A stretch of 12,950 nucleotides of DNA, from positions 1 to 12,950 of the forward strand of contig CANRBO010000021.1 of the NCBI GenBank assembly GCA_947628885.1. Direction: 5' to 3'. This DNA comes from an uncultured Clostridia bacterium. Lineage in GTDB: Bacteria; Bacillota; Clostridia; TANB77; CAG-508. The notes under the pieces are model-generated. The model was not told where the DNA came from. It ran no database searches and saw nothing but the letters and a program-made list of their open reading frames with translations. The position numbers and the translations under genes are program-made. Positions within the stretch are counted from its first letter, which is position 1, and each line of letters opens with the position of its first letter. Shown here in pieces: positions 1 through 6,881 of this stretch.

Positions 1-45
1 CTTTCATTATTTTAGCTATTTTCTAGCTTTCATTTTTATAAAATA
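1..45. other. Left edge downstream of trmD, no gene seen
   Basis: These 45 bases contain a small inverted repeat (AGCTA/TAGCT, 13-28) without a following T-run on the minus strand. rplS, the usual neighbour, is not recognisable: the only ATG near the edge (5-7) has no Shine-Dalgarno and just two visible codons. Confidence 0.5.
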
Positions 46-762
46 CTAACTATTATTTTGTAATAGTTTTTCTACCTCGGCTTTTTGTTCTTCATTTAAA
101 AGCTCCGGTCTATTTTTATATGTCATTATTAATGACTGCTCTTTTCTCCATTTTTCAATTTCTTGATGATTTCCTGAAGATAAGATTTGTGGTACTGTTT
201 TTCCTCTGAATTCTAATGGTCTTGTATATGCTGGATATTCTAATAGGTTTTCGTGCTGTTCTGCAAATGATTCTTCTTTTGTTGAATCTTCACTTAGCAC
301 TCCTTTTACATATCTACTAACTGTATCGATTAGAACCATTGCTGGTAATTCTCCACCAGTTAGTACATAATCCCCTATTGAAATTTCTTCATCTACAATT
401 TCATCTAAAACTCTTTGGTCAATACCTTCATAATGTCCACATAATAAAATCAAATGTTCTTCTTTAGCTAGATTCCTCGCTATTGTTTGATTTAACACTT
501 TTCCTTTTGGCGATAAATATATTACTTTTGATTTTTCTGTTTTAACAGAATTATATGCGTCATATACTACATCCGGTCTAATTAGCATCCCGGCTCCGCC
601 ACCATAAGGTGTATCATCAACATGTTTATGCTTGTCTTTTGAAAAATCTCTAATATTTATTAAATTAATATTTATTAAATTTTTCTCTACAGCTCTTTCT
701 ATAATGCTATATTTAAGTGGTTCAAACATTTCCGGAAAGAGTGTAAGCACATCAAACTTCAT
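46..762 (-). CDS. trmD: tRNA (guanine-N1)-methyltransferase TrmD
   Basis: TrmD methylates G37 of tRNAs with S-adenosylmethionine, which prevents +1 frameshifting. The protein opens with MKFDVLTLFPEMF, the family N-terminus. The trefoil-knot SAM-binding region is visible as CGHYEGIDQRV followed by EISIGDYVLTGGELPA, and the C-terminal domain carries EYPAYTRP. I chose the ATG at 762 because AAAGG lies 9 bases upstream and the family start matches; the frame is open to 795, but that ATG has no good ribosome binding site. At 238 aa it has normal family length. It ends with TAG and is the last gene of the ylxM-ffh-rpsP-khpA-rimM-trmD operon inside the window, 46 bases after rimM. rplS usually follows trmD but its coding sequence is not visible in the 45 bases left. 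The identification is secure. Confidence 0.97.
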   Translation of the reverse strand: MKFDVLTLFPEMFEPLKYSIIERAVEKNLININLINIRDFSKDKHKHVDDTPYGGGAGMLIRPDVVYDAYNSVKTEKSKVIYLSPKGKVLNQTIARNLAKEEHLILLCGHYEGIDQRVLDEIVDEEISIGDYVLTGGELPAMVLIDTVSRYVKGVLSEDSTKEESFAEQHENLLEYPAYTRPLEFRGKTVPQILSSGNHQEIEKWRKEQSLIMTYKNRPELLNEEQKAEVEKLLQNNS

Positions 763-808
763 ATTTGTTTGCCTTTCTAGCTCTATAATTTTCATTTTAA
801 CTAATTTA

Positions 809-1279
809 TTAAATTAATCCTTTTAATAAGTGGACTATAATTTTTTTATTGTCTGTATCAATTTGTTTTATAACATCATTTATTGCTGGTAATAATATTT
901 TTCCTACTTGATATACATCATTGGCTCCTGTGTTAAATATGTCATCTAATTTTCCTAGGAACTCGTTTTCGTCCGTATATACATCAAACCCTATCAAATC
1001 GTTTATATAATAAGTGCCTTTTGGAAGTTTTGGAGCATCTTTTCTATCCATTTCTATACTTGTATTTTTTAATTTCTCAGCTTCATCTATGCTGTCTATT
1101 CCTTTTAATTTAATTATTAATATATTTTTTTGGTTTCTAGCTCTTTCAATTTCCATTAAATTGTCTTTTATATAAACTTTTTTTACCTTGGGTATATAAT
1201 CTACATAAGGATATACTTTAAGTTCGCCTTTTAAACCAAATGTATTAACTATTTTGCCAAGTTCCATTTTTTCGCTCAA
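809..1279 (-). CDS. rimM: 16S rRNA processing protein RimM (TTG start)
   Basis: RimM is a ribosome maturation factor that binds S19 and helps assemble the head of the 30S subunit. The N-terminal barrel shows MELGKIVNTFGLKGELKVYP, and the C-terminal PRC-barrel shows GTYYINDLIGFDVY, NTGANDVYQV, LLPAINDVIKQID and the terminal LLKGLI. I place the start at the TTG at 1279 because GGAGG (1288-1292) sits exactly 8 bases upstream. The in-frame TTG at 1294 overlaps that site, and the first ATG (1267) is too far away. This gives 156 aa, slightly short for the family but complete. The gene follows khpA by 19 bases and precedes trmD by 46 bases, so the three are probably cotranscribed. A TTG start with a strong Shine-Dalgarno may lower output relative to rpsP upstream, which is inference. 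Confidence 0.95.
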   Translation of the reverse strand: MSEKMELGKIVNTFGLKGELKVYPYVDYIPKVKKVYIKDNLMEIERARNQKNILIIKLKGIDSIDEAEKLKNTSIEMDRKDAPKLPKGTYYINDLIGFDVYTDENEFLGKLDDIFNTGANDVYQVGKILLPAINDVIKQIDTDNKKIIVHLLKGLI

Positions 1280-1298
1280 AATATTTTCCTCCAATTAA

Positions 1299-1529
1299 TT
1301 AATCAACAAATTCTACATCAACTTTTCTTTTTTCCTTTGCTCCAAGTGATTTTGCTAATGTTCTAATAGATTGTGCTATCTTGCCTTGTCTTCCAATAAT
1401 TTTTCCCATTTCTGATTGGTCAACTTTTATTTTATAAATATCTTTAAAGTCTCCTTCTTCTTTTTCTATTGAAACAGCTTCTTTATTGTCAACAAGATTT
1501 TCAACAATTGTTCTAAGAATTTCTTCCAT
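1299..1529 (-). CDS. khpA: KH-domain RNA-binding protein KhpA (YlqC)
   Basis: KhpA is a small RNA-binding protein that pairs with KhpB (Jag/EloR) and influences cell elongation and division in Gram-positive bacteria. The sequence starts MEEILRTIVENLVDN and contains the KH-domain GxxG loop as IIGRQGK, followed by helix AQSIRTLAKSLGAK; it ends VDVEFVD. I prefer the ATG at 1529 (76 aa, the usual length), which has AAAGGA 11 bases upstream and matches family starts. An in-frame ATG at 1541 and a TTG at 1571 are less likely. The gene lies between rpsP and rimM, its conserved position in Firmicutes. The assignment is secure; only the start is open to question. Confidence 0.94.
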   Translation of the reverse strand: MEEILRTIVENLVDNKEAVSIEKEEGDFKDIYKIKVDQSEMGKIIGRQGKIAQSIRTLAKSLGAKEKRKVDVEFVD

Positions 1530-1573
1530 TTGAAACTTCATCCTTTCTCGCTTTACCTTTTTCAAATACAATT

Positions 1574-1807
1574 TTATTTTGCTTTATTTATTAAAGCTTT
1601 TACTGTATCTGTTGGTTGAGCTCCGTTTTTTATCCATGTAGCTACTTTTTCATTATCTAAAACAATAGCTGCAGGATCTTTCATTGGATCGTATGTTCCA
1701 ATTTGCTCGATTATTTTTCCATCTCTTGATGCTCTTGAATCAGCTACAACAATGTGATAGAAAGGTGCTTTCTTTGCTCCTACTCTTTGTAATCTTATTT
1801 TTACCAT
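1574..1807 (-). CDS. rpsP: 30S ribosomal protein S16
   Basis: S16 is a primary-binding protein of the 30S subunit body. The 77-aa sequence begins MVKIRLQRVGAKKAPFYHIV and carries VADSRASRDGKIIEQIGTYDP and GAQPTDTVKALI, the family hallmarks, at normal length. The ribosome binding site is the full consensus AGGAGG (1815-1820), 7 bases before the ATG and the best in the operon, which fits the high output needed for a ribosomal protein. The gene lies 55 bases downstream of ffh and 44 bases upstream of the khpA start, in the standard Firmicutes order. Confidence 0.98.
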   Translation of the reverse strand: MVKIRLQRVGAKKAPFYHIVVADSRASRDGKIIEQIGTYDPMKDPAAIVLDNEKVATWIKNGAQPTDTVKALINKAK

Positions 1808-1862
1808 ATTATCACCTCCTAAAAATCATAATATTTATATTAAATTTAAAAACTTAATAACA

Positions 1863-3245
1863 CTACTTTAATTTATTTGCTAAATCGTCTAATTCTTCTT
1901 CAGACATTTTGTCTAAATTCATTTTACTCATCATTTTTTTCATCCTTGGATCCATTTTTCCTGATTTAACTTTTTTCATCATATCTTGTGTCAATTCAAA
2001 TGATTTCATAAATTTATTAATATCTGCTACTTCTGTTCCGCTTCCCTTCGCGATTCTAATCCTTCTTGATGCATTAAGTAGCTTTGGATTCTCTCTTTCC
2101 TTTTCTGTCATTGAACATATTATTGCTTCTATTCTTTCAAATTCCTTATCATCTATATTTACATTAAGCTTATTCATACCTGGAATCATTTTTAATATTG
2201 ATGAAAATGAACCCATTTTCTTTACTTGCCTTAGTTGTGCTAGATAATCATTTAAATCTAGTTCTTTATTTTTTCTAAGCTTCTTTTCCAACTTAGCTGC
2301 TTCTTCTGCATCAAATTGGTCTTCGGCTTGTTCTATTATTGATAGAATATCGCCCATGCCCAATATTCTTGATGCCATCCTGTCCGGATAGAACTCTTCT
2401 ATTTCATTAAGTTTTTCTCCAGTTCCAACAAACTTTATTGGTTTACCAGTAACTTTTTTTACTGAGATTGCAGCTCCACCACGGGTGTCGCCGTCAAGCT
2501 TAGTAAGGATAACTCCGTCAATTCCTAAATCTTCATTAAATTTTGTTGCAATATTTACAGCTTCTTGACCAGTCATTGAGTCTACTACTAAAAGTATCTC
2601 ATGTGGTTTTACATTTAATTTAATGTCTTTTAGCTCTTGCATAAGCTTTTCATCAATTTGAAGTCTACCTGCTGTATCTAAAATAACTACATCATTTAAT
2701 CTACTTATAGCAACTTCTTTGGCTTGTTTTGCTATTTTTACAACATCTTTTTCATTTTCATTTGCATAAACTGGTACATTTAATTGTGATCCAACAACTT
2801 GTAATTGCTTAATAGCTGCTGGTCTATATACGTCACAAGCAACTAATAGTGGACTCTTTCCCTGCTTTCTTAATAAATTTGAAAGTTTTCCTGCCATAGT
2901 TGTTTTTCCTGAACCTTGAAGTCCTATAAGCATGATGACTGTTGGTGGATTTGGTGAAAATGCTATTTTACTTTCCGTTCCTCCTAACAAATCAATCAGT
3001 TCATCTTTTACTATTTTTACAACCTGTTGCCCTGGAGTGAGTGATTTTAGTACATCACTTCCTAATGCTTTGTCATGGATATTATTAATAAATTCTTTAA
3101 CTACTTTATAGTTAACATCAGCTTCCAATAATGCAAGCTTGACTTCTCTAAGCATGTCATTTAAATCTGATTCTGTAATTCTTGCTTTTCCTCTTAATTT
3201 TCTAGTAAAAGCTTGTAGTTTTTCTGATAATCCTTCAAAAGCCAT
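1863..3245 (-). CDS. ffh: Signal recognition particle protein Ffh (SRP54)
   Basis: Ffh is the GTPase of the signal recognition particle. It binds 4.5S/6S RNA and signal peptides and docks with FtsY to deliver nascent membrane and secreted proteins. The N domain covers roughly residues 1-85. The G domain has the P-loop GLQGSGKTT at 108-116, then DVYRPAAIKQL, DTAGR and TKLDGDTRGG. The M domain, about 300-460, is rich in methionine (PGMNKLN, MKKMMSKMNLDKM), as needed for signal-peptide binding. At 460 aa it is full length. The ATG at 3245 has AGGAGG 8 bases upstream. ylxM precedes it by 65 bases, and the two genes are almost always paired in Firmicutes. No anomaly seen. Confidence 0.98.
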   Translation of the reverse strand: MAFEGLSEKLQAFTRKLRGKARITESDLNDMLREVKLALLEADVNYKVVKEFINNIHDKALGSDVLKSLTPGQQVVKIVKDELIDLLGGTESKIAFSPNPPTVIMLIGLQGSGKTTMAGKLSNLLRKQGKSPLLVACDVYRPAAIKQLQVVGSQLNVPVYANENEKDVVKIAKQAKEVAISRLNDVVILDTAGRLQIDEKLMQELKDIKLNVKPHEILLVVDSMTGQEAVNIATKFNEDLGIDGVILTKLDGDTRGGAAISVKKVTGKPIKFVGTGEKLNEIEEFYPDRMASRILGMGDILSIIEQAEDQFDAEEAAKLEKKLRKNKELDLNDYLAQLRQVKKMGSFSSILKMIPGMNKLNVNIDDKEFERIEAIICSMTEKERENPKLLNASRRIRIAKGSGTEVADINKFMKSFELTQDMMKKVKSGKMDPRMKKMMSKMNLDKMSEEELDDLANKLK

Positions 3246-3310
3246 TATTTACTCCTCCTATGCAAATTTTCTAAATATTTTTTTCTTAGGTTTATTATTT
3301 TTCTAACTAT

Positions 3311-3658
3311 TTAAGCTAGAACGCTTAATTCTTTTTGTACTTCATTTAAAATCTTTTCGATTTTTTTATCTGATGAATTTTCTCGTATTTTACTTAATTG
3401 AGCTAGAATTAACTGTATAGTTCGCTCATTTCTTGTATTATTTTCCATGATTTTTAGCTTTTCTTCGTAGTCGAAAAGTTTGTCTTCTCCTTTCTTTATT
3501 AAGTCTCTTACGCCTTGTCTTGAAATGTTATTGTTTTCAGCGATTTCTGATAGTGATAAGTCATTATTATAATAGTAATTTAAAACTTGATATTGCTTTT
3601 CTGTTAGAAGCTTGCCATAGATTTCCCATAGCATGCTAATTTCTATGTGTTTATCCAT
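3311..3658 (-). CDS. ylxM: YlxM family SRP-associated helix-turn-helix protein
   Basis: This is a small sigma-region-4-like protein (UPF0122) encoded next to ffh in most Firmicutes. In streptococci it binds the SRP and modulates its activity. The core WEIYGKLLTEKQYQVLNYYYNNDLSLSEIA is the family signature and is followed by the helix-turn-helix NNISRQGVRDLIKKGEDKL. I choose the ATG at 3658 (115 aa) because AAAGGGA (3667-3673) lies 8 bases upstream; the in-frame ATG at 3667 overlaps that site. It is the first gene of the operon. The predicted promoter, with a perfect palindrome over its -10, lies just upstream at 3709-3751. The protein is a plausible but unproven autoregulator through its DNA-binding fold. 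Confidence 0.93.
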   Translation of the reverse strand: MDKHIEISMLWEIYGKLLTEKQYQVLNYYYNNDLSLSEIAENNNISRQGVRDLIKKGEDKLFDYEEKLKIMENNTRNERTIQLILAQLSKIRENSSDKKIEKILNEVQKELSVLA

Positions 3659-3708
3659 AACAAACATCCCTTTCTTTTTATAATAATATTTACCTAACTG
3701 AAAATCAC

Positions 3709-3730
3709 TGTAAAGTATATATACTTTACA
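3709..3730. repeat. Perfect 22-bp palindrome over the ylxM promoter (operator candidate)
   Basis: The two 11-base half-sites, TGTAAAGTATA and its exact reverse complement TATACTTTACA, meet with no spacer. The palindrome covers the predicted -10 box and the likely start point, the classical position for a repressor operator. It is A+T rich apart from G/C pairs near the half-site ends, so it could also form a hairpin at the 5' end of the message. It has no adjacent T-run on the minus strand that would make it a terminator. No regulator is assigned. Confidence 0.6.
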
Positions 3731-3751
3731 CCATTTTTACGAAAATGTCAA
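3723..3751 (-). promoter_or_regulatory. Predicted sigma-A promoter of the ylxM-ffh operon
   Basis: On the minus strand a consensus -35 TTGACA (3746-3751) is followed after 17 bases by TAAAGT (3723-3728), a 4/6 match to the -10 consensus. Transcription would start near 3716, about 58 bases before the ylxM start codon. This is the only good promoter in the 217-base gap, so it probably drives the whole translation operon. The -10 lies inside a perfect palindrome (3709-3730). Confidence 0.6.
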
Positions 3752-3843
3752 GTGTTTTGGCGAAAAAACTGAAAAAAATCGAATTTACTTCACCAAGATT
3801 TGAATTCACTACTTTAAAAATATAAATCTTCTTACAAAAAATA

Positions 3844-3880
3844 AATTGCAAAAATGTCATTTTTTAACACTTTTGCAATT
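3844..3880 (-). terminator. Intrinsic terminator after the pilin-like/lectin-fold gene
   Basis: The arms 3844-3857 and 3867-3880 form a 14-bp stem (AATTGCAAAA on the outside) with a 9-base loop. One position pairs as G-U only in minus-strand RNA, which supports that orientation. The minus-strand 3' flank reads TTTATTTTTTG, a termination U-tract. It begins 4 bases after the stop codon of the upstream gene and separates that gene from the ylxM operon. Confidence 0.8.
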
Positions 3881-3884
3881 AATT

Positions 3885-5264
3885 CTATTTTACATATAAT
3901 ACTATTCTAAAGCCTGTATCATTTGATTTTTCATCATTTTCAGCTACTCTTGAACCAACTGGTCTTTCTGTACTAGTTGTGCCGATTCCTCCGCCTCTTA
4001 CAGTGCATGTTGCCGTTGTATTCGACGAATTTTCTGTTGTCCACTCATATACATTTCCGCCCAAATCATATATATTATTTATTGCAGTTGTCGCTCCAGT
4101 AGTTTTCAATTCACTTGTATAATTTCCACCACTACTATTAGTCAAATACCCGTCATTACCCGTTTTTTCTAAAAATTTAAGAGCAGTATCCCAAGTATAA
4201 CTTGAACACAATTTACTTGTTACAAAGTTAGAAGTTATGAACTTGTTTGACAAATCTTGCGCCTCTGCTTGAGTTACAAAATTATAAACATTTACACCTT
4301 TTTTTATGATTGGTGTGGTATTAGCAGATGACACATTTCTTGATGCAGTTGAACCTGCCTCATATCTACCAATATAAAATCCCTTGCTTTCTAAAACACA
4401 TATAGAATCAACGTTATTCAATGTTTCATAAAAATAATATTGTTCATCTTTATTGTTATAAATTTTATAACTGTCTGACACATTATCTATTCCACCATTA
4501 TACTGTGTACCAAATCTAGCTCTATCCAATTGAATTTTAACTGTTGCACCACTACTATTTTTAAATTCTTGAACTGGAATCCATACAAACTCATTATCTG
4601 ACTGATCCTTAATTACTAATCCTGTTGATATATTCTGTTCAGATGCAACCTCAGACACTTTAAATCCAACCGGTATCTTAGCTGTTGCACCATTTTTATC
4701 TGTATATATTTTATTAATATCTGTTACAAATTCCCCTGGTTTAATTCCCTCTGTTGTGCTCGACAATTCTTCTGCTAATCTATAATAAACACTTCCATTA
4801 TATGAAATACCCTGCACATAATAAATTGTTCTACTTGCCTCATTTATAATATACACATCATCTGTACCAAAATAAGTGTCAGAATTACCAGTATTTTTAT
4901 TTTCTGCTCCATAATTTAAATTTTTAATAGCTGATGTTAATCTACTATTTATAGCTTCTAAATTAATTGCATAATATACATTATTGTCATTAGAATTTTT
5001 TACTGTTTCATTATTTTGTTTTTTACCCAAAAAATCCAATGAACCGTTATATACTGGTCCAATTTTACTTATATCATCTTCAAAAAAAGCAGTGCTTATA
5101 CTTTCTCTCAAAGTATCAATATCATCTTTTAGCTTTTTGTAACTATCAAATTCTTTGATTCTTGAAGTATTAATTACAATTGGTACACTTATCAGTGATA
5201 ACACAATAATAGTTACCGCTAGTGCGACCATGGTTATACCTTTTTCACTCTTTAGTTTTTTCAT
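3885..5264 (-). CDS. Pilin-like N-terminus fused to an FGE/SUMF1 C-type-lectin-like domain
   Basis: Secreted or surface protein of 459 aa, function unknown. Residues 1-9 (MKKLKSEKG) and the hydrophobic stretch 10-33 (ITMVALAVTIIVL...) resemble a prepilin signal with cleavage after Gly9, but the Glu normally at +5 is Ala. Residues about 212-459 have formylglycine-generating-enzyme/sulfatase-modifying-factor features: EFVWIPV, GFYIGRYEAG (295-304), WDTALKFL, NIYDLGGNVYEWT (397-409), VRGGG (422-426), SRV, and a terminal GFRIVL. The two active-site cysteines that follow the GG motif in true FGE are absent, so a ligand-binding lectin-like fold is more likely than catalysis. The middle part (residues 45-210) matches nothing I know. 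ATG at 5264 has AGGAGA 9 bases upstream; the TTG at 5288 is less likely. It is a single-gene unit with its own promoter and terminator. Confidence 0.85.
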   Translation of the reverse strand: MKKLKSEKGITMVALAVTIIVLSLISVPIVINTSRIKEFDSYKKLKDDIDTLRESISTAFFEDDISKIGPVYNGSLDFLGKKQNNETVKNSNDNNVYYAINLEAINSRLTSAIKNLNYGAENKNTGNSDTYFGTDDVYIINEASRTIYYVQGISYNGSVYYRLAEELSSTTEGIKPGEFVTDINKIYTDKNGATAKIPVGFKVSEVASEQNISTGLVIKDQSDNEFVWIPVQEFKNSSGATVKIQLDRARFGTQYNGGIDNVSDSYKIYNNKDEQYYFYETLNNVDSICVLESKGFYIGRYEAGSTASRNVSSANTTPIIKKGVNVYNFVTQAEAQDLSNKFITSNFVTSKLCSSYTWDTALKFLEKTGNDGYLTNSSGGNYTSELKTTGATTAINNIYDLGGNVYEWTTENSSNTTATCTVRGGGIGTTSTERPVGSRVAENDEKSNDTGFRIVLYVK

Positions 5265-5348
5265 ATTTAATATTCTCCTAAGGCACAAATTGGGTTGGAA
5301 AAGAATTAAATTATTGAATTATTTTTCAACTTTTCTCCCTTCCTTTTT

Positions 5349-5377
5349 ATTTTATCTTATTAGAATTATTTTTTCAA
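5349..5377 (-). promoter_or_regulatory. Predicted sigma-A promoter of the pilin-like/lectin-fold gene
   Basis: On the minus strand TTGAAA (5372-5377) is separated by 17 bases from TAAAAT (5349-5354), a 5/6 -10 match. The start point would be near 5342, leaving a leader of about 78 bases before the ATG at 5264. It lies directly behind the terminator of the preceding gene, as expected for an independent unit. Confidence 0.6.
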
Positions 5378-5394
5378 TACAAAAATAAAAAATA

Positions 5395-5428
5395 CACTAA
5401 AATATTAAAATTAATTAATAGTTTAGTG
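5395..5428 (-). terminator. Intrinsic terminator after the 130-aa disordered protein gene
   Basis: Arms 5395-5408 and 5415-5428 pair as CACTAAA/TTTAGTG, one mismatch, then a further 6 bp, closing a 6-base loop. On the minus strand the stem is followed by TATTTTTTATTTTTG, a strong U-tract. It lies 54 bases after the stop codon at 5483 and immediately before the -35 of the next gene. Confidence 0.85.
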
Positions 5429-5482
5429 CTTTTATATTTCAACTCATTATATTAATTTGCATTGTATTTTTCTCAATATTTA

Positions 5483-5875
5483 TTATTGTTCAAGTTCTTT
5501 TGCTGATTTATCTTTACTTGTGCTTATTGTTTGATTATTTTCTGTTGGTTCTTCTTTACTCTTTGTTTGATTATCTCCTGTTGGTTTTGGTTCGCGTATT
5601 TTTTCATTATCTTTAACAATTGGTGTAAGCTTAATTGAAGTCTCTCCCTTTGGGTTGACCTCTTTAGTTTTTGTTAAATTATCAAGACCTTTAGCCTCAT
5701 CACCTTTATAAATATATTCATACTTTCTTTCTAATTGATTAACTCTATTTTCCTCTTCACGATCAAGAGAAAGATTTCCATCTTTATTAGCTGGAACGTC
5801 CTCTTTTCCTAACCTTTTCAAAAAATTTTTTACGCCTTTCATCATACTATCTACTACTTCTTTTATTGTTTTCAT
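5483..5875 (-). CDS. Unrecognised 130-aa charged, probably disordered protein
   Basis: I do not recognise this protein. It has no signal peptide or membrane segment. Residues 1-25 (MKTIKEVVDSMMKGVKNFLKRLGKE) could form a basic amphipathic helix. The rest is rich in Lys, Glu, Asn, Thr and Pro and looks disordered. Near the C-terminus two tandem units, PTGDNQTKSKE and PTENNQTISTSKD, reflect an in-frame DNA duplication (5529-5550 and 5565-5586, 36 bases apart with 2 differences in 22). It is preceded by a near-perfect sigma-A promoter and followed by a strong terminator, so it is a deliberate single-gene unit and likely well expressed. The ATG at 5875 has AAAGGAG about 12 bases upstream, slightly far. 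A helix-plus-tail adaptor role is possible, but no function can be assigned. Confidence 0.75.
   Translation of the reverse strand: MKTIKEVVDSMMKGVKNFLKRLGKEDVPANKDGNLSLDREEENRVNQLERKYEYIYKGDEAKGLDNLTKTKEVNPKGETSIKLTPIVKDNEKIREPKPTGDNQTKSKEEPTENNQTISTSKDKSAKELEQ
5529..5586 (-). repeat. In-frame tandem duplication inside the 130-aa protein gene
   Basis: Two 22-base copies, 5529-5550 and 5565-5586, differ at two positions and start 36 bases (12 codons) apart, so the reading frame is kept. They encode the tandem PTxxNQT units of the disordered tail. Confidence 0.8.
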
Positions 5876-5922
5876 TTTATTTTTCTTCTCCTTTTGTAGT
5901 CTATTTAAACAACTACATATCT

Positions 5923-5951
5923 ATTATACCATATTTGTTTGTTTTTGGCAA
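5923..5951 (-). promoter_or_regulatory. Consensus sigma-A promoter of the 130-aa protein gene
   Basis: On the minus strand TTGCCA (5946-5951), a 17-base spacer and a perfect TATAAT (5923-5928), preceded by TG one base upstream (extended -10, TGGTATAAT). The predicted start is near 5916, about 40 bases before the ATG at 5875. This is one of the best promoters in the window. Confidence 0.8.
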
Positions 5952-5984
5952 GTTTTTTCAGTTTTCATGTAATTATTATTTGAT

Positions 5985-6014
5985 ACAGAATTGCATTTAC
6001 TTATTCACTTGACC
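5985..6014. repeat. Copy 1 of an interspersed ACAGAATTGCAT...TTGACC element
   Basis: ACAGAATTGCAT (5985-5996) and TTGACC (6009-6014) lie 24 bases apart start to start, exactly as in the copy at 9511-9540. It overlaps the last codons and the TGA of spoIVFB. Function unknown. Confidence 0.6.
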
Positions 6015-6748
6015 TTATTATTTGTCAAAATCGCGTCTAACTGTTCTCTTAAAGCTACGTTTAACTGTTCACTTGACGGATTCATCATAGTTTTTTCAAT
6101 GCTCATATACATTTTTTCCTTTAATTCAATTTGTTTTTTATTTCGATATACAACAAACCACAGATATAGCAAGATGATAAATATTGCTATATTCTTATAA
6201 TATAAGATTAGAAAGCTTGAAACTGCTGTAATTATGTATAGTGTTATTTCTGATACTTTTTGCGTATAACTATAACTTTTTCTTAATCCGTAAAAAATAT
6301 GTAGAATCTCTTTTAATGTTCTTCCGCCGTCTAATGGATATATTGGGATTAAGTTAAATAATGCTATTAAAATATTGGCATACATGATGTTTTGGTAGAT
6401 TTCTTCACTTAAAAGATTAGTATTACTTTTTATTAGTATTATTTCTATTATGCACAAAATATTTGTTATTGGTCCTGCTAATGCTAAAATTATCTTCTTT
6501 ATTGATAGTTTATTACTTTTTTTGATTTTTTTATTATAGTCTGTTTCTTTTATTTTAAAGTTTATTTTTAATCCATAAGGTAATATTGTCATTTTTTCTG
6601 GTTTAAATCCTAAAAATAAACCACATACTAGATGTCCAATTTCATGGATTAATGCAAAAAGCATTATTATTCCATATATTTTAATCTTTTTGGTTACCAA
6701 AAAAATTAAAAAAAATAGAAATATTTTTAAATCTACTTTTATTTGCAT
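6005..6748 (-). CDS. spoIVFB: Stage IV sporulation intramembrane metalloprotease SpoIVFB (M50, site-2 protease family)
   Basis: SpoIVFB is the polytopic membrane zinc protease that, in Bacillus, cleaves pro-sigma-K in the mother cell after engulfment. The protein is 247 aa with several hydrophobic segments. The zinc motif is HEIGH (His35, Glu36, His39) in the membrane, and the third ligand is Asp140 in FNLIPIYPLDGGR, the NPDG-like motif of site-2 proteases. Other family features are PYGLKI (about 57-62) and LALAGPITN (about 88-96). The C-terminal soluble part (200-247) is shorter than a CBS domain, as in other clostridial SpoIVFB. The ATG at 6748 has AAGGAAAG upstream. It follows the SpoIVFA-like M23 gene by 133 bases, in the conserved IVFA-IVFB order. 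A generic M50 protease is the alternative, but the pairing favours SpoIVFB. Pro-sigma-K is not in the window. Confidence 0.9.
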   Translation of the reverse strand: MQIKVDLKIFLFFLIFLVTKKIKIYGIIMLFALIHEIGHLVCGLFLGFKPEKMTILPYGLKINFKIKETDYNKKIKKSNKLSIKKIILALAGPITNILCIIEIILIKSNTNLLSEEIYQNIMYANILIALFNLIPIYPLDGGRTLKEILHIFYGLRKSYSYTQKVSEITLYIITAVSSFLILYYKNIAIFIILLYLWFVVYRNKKQIELKEKMYMSIEKTMMNPSSEQLNVALREQLDAILTNNKVK

Positions 6749-6881
6749 TTTTACTTTCTTTCCTTACTTATTATATTTAGGTTTTTGGCAACCTATAAGC
6801 CTTCGAACAAACTTTACAATATTTATTTTAAGCCTATTATAAGCCTTATTTACTATAAACTTTACTTAGTATAATTTTTTA

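Noticed and set aside
3885..4080. Template repeat of a diversity-generating retroelement
   Set aside because: I saw no second near-copy of the lectin-fold 3' region in the window and no reverse transcriptase gene.
5289..5345. Leader peptide before the pilin-like gene (TTG after GGGAG)
   Set aside because: Only 7 codons to the stop and no amino-acid bias or hairpin switch that would point to attenuation.
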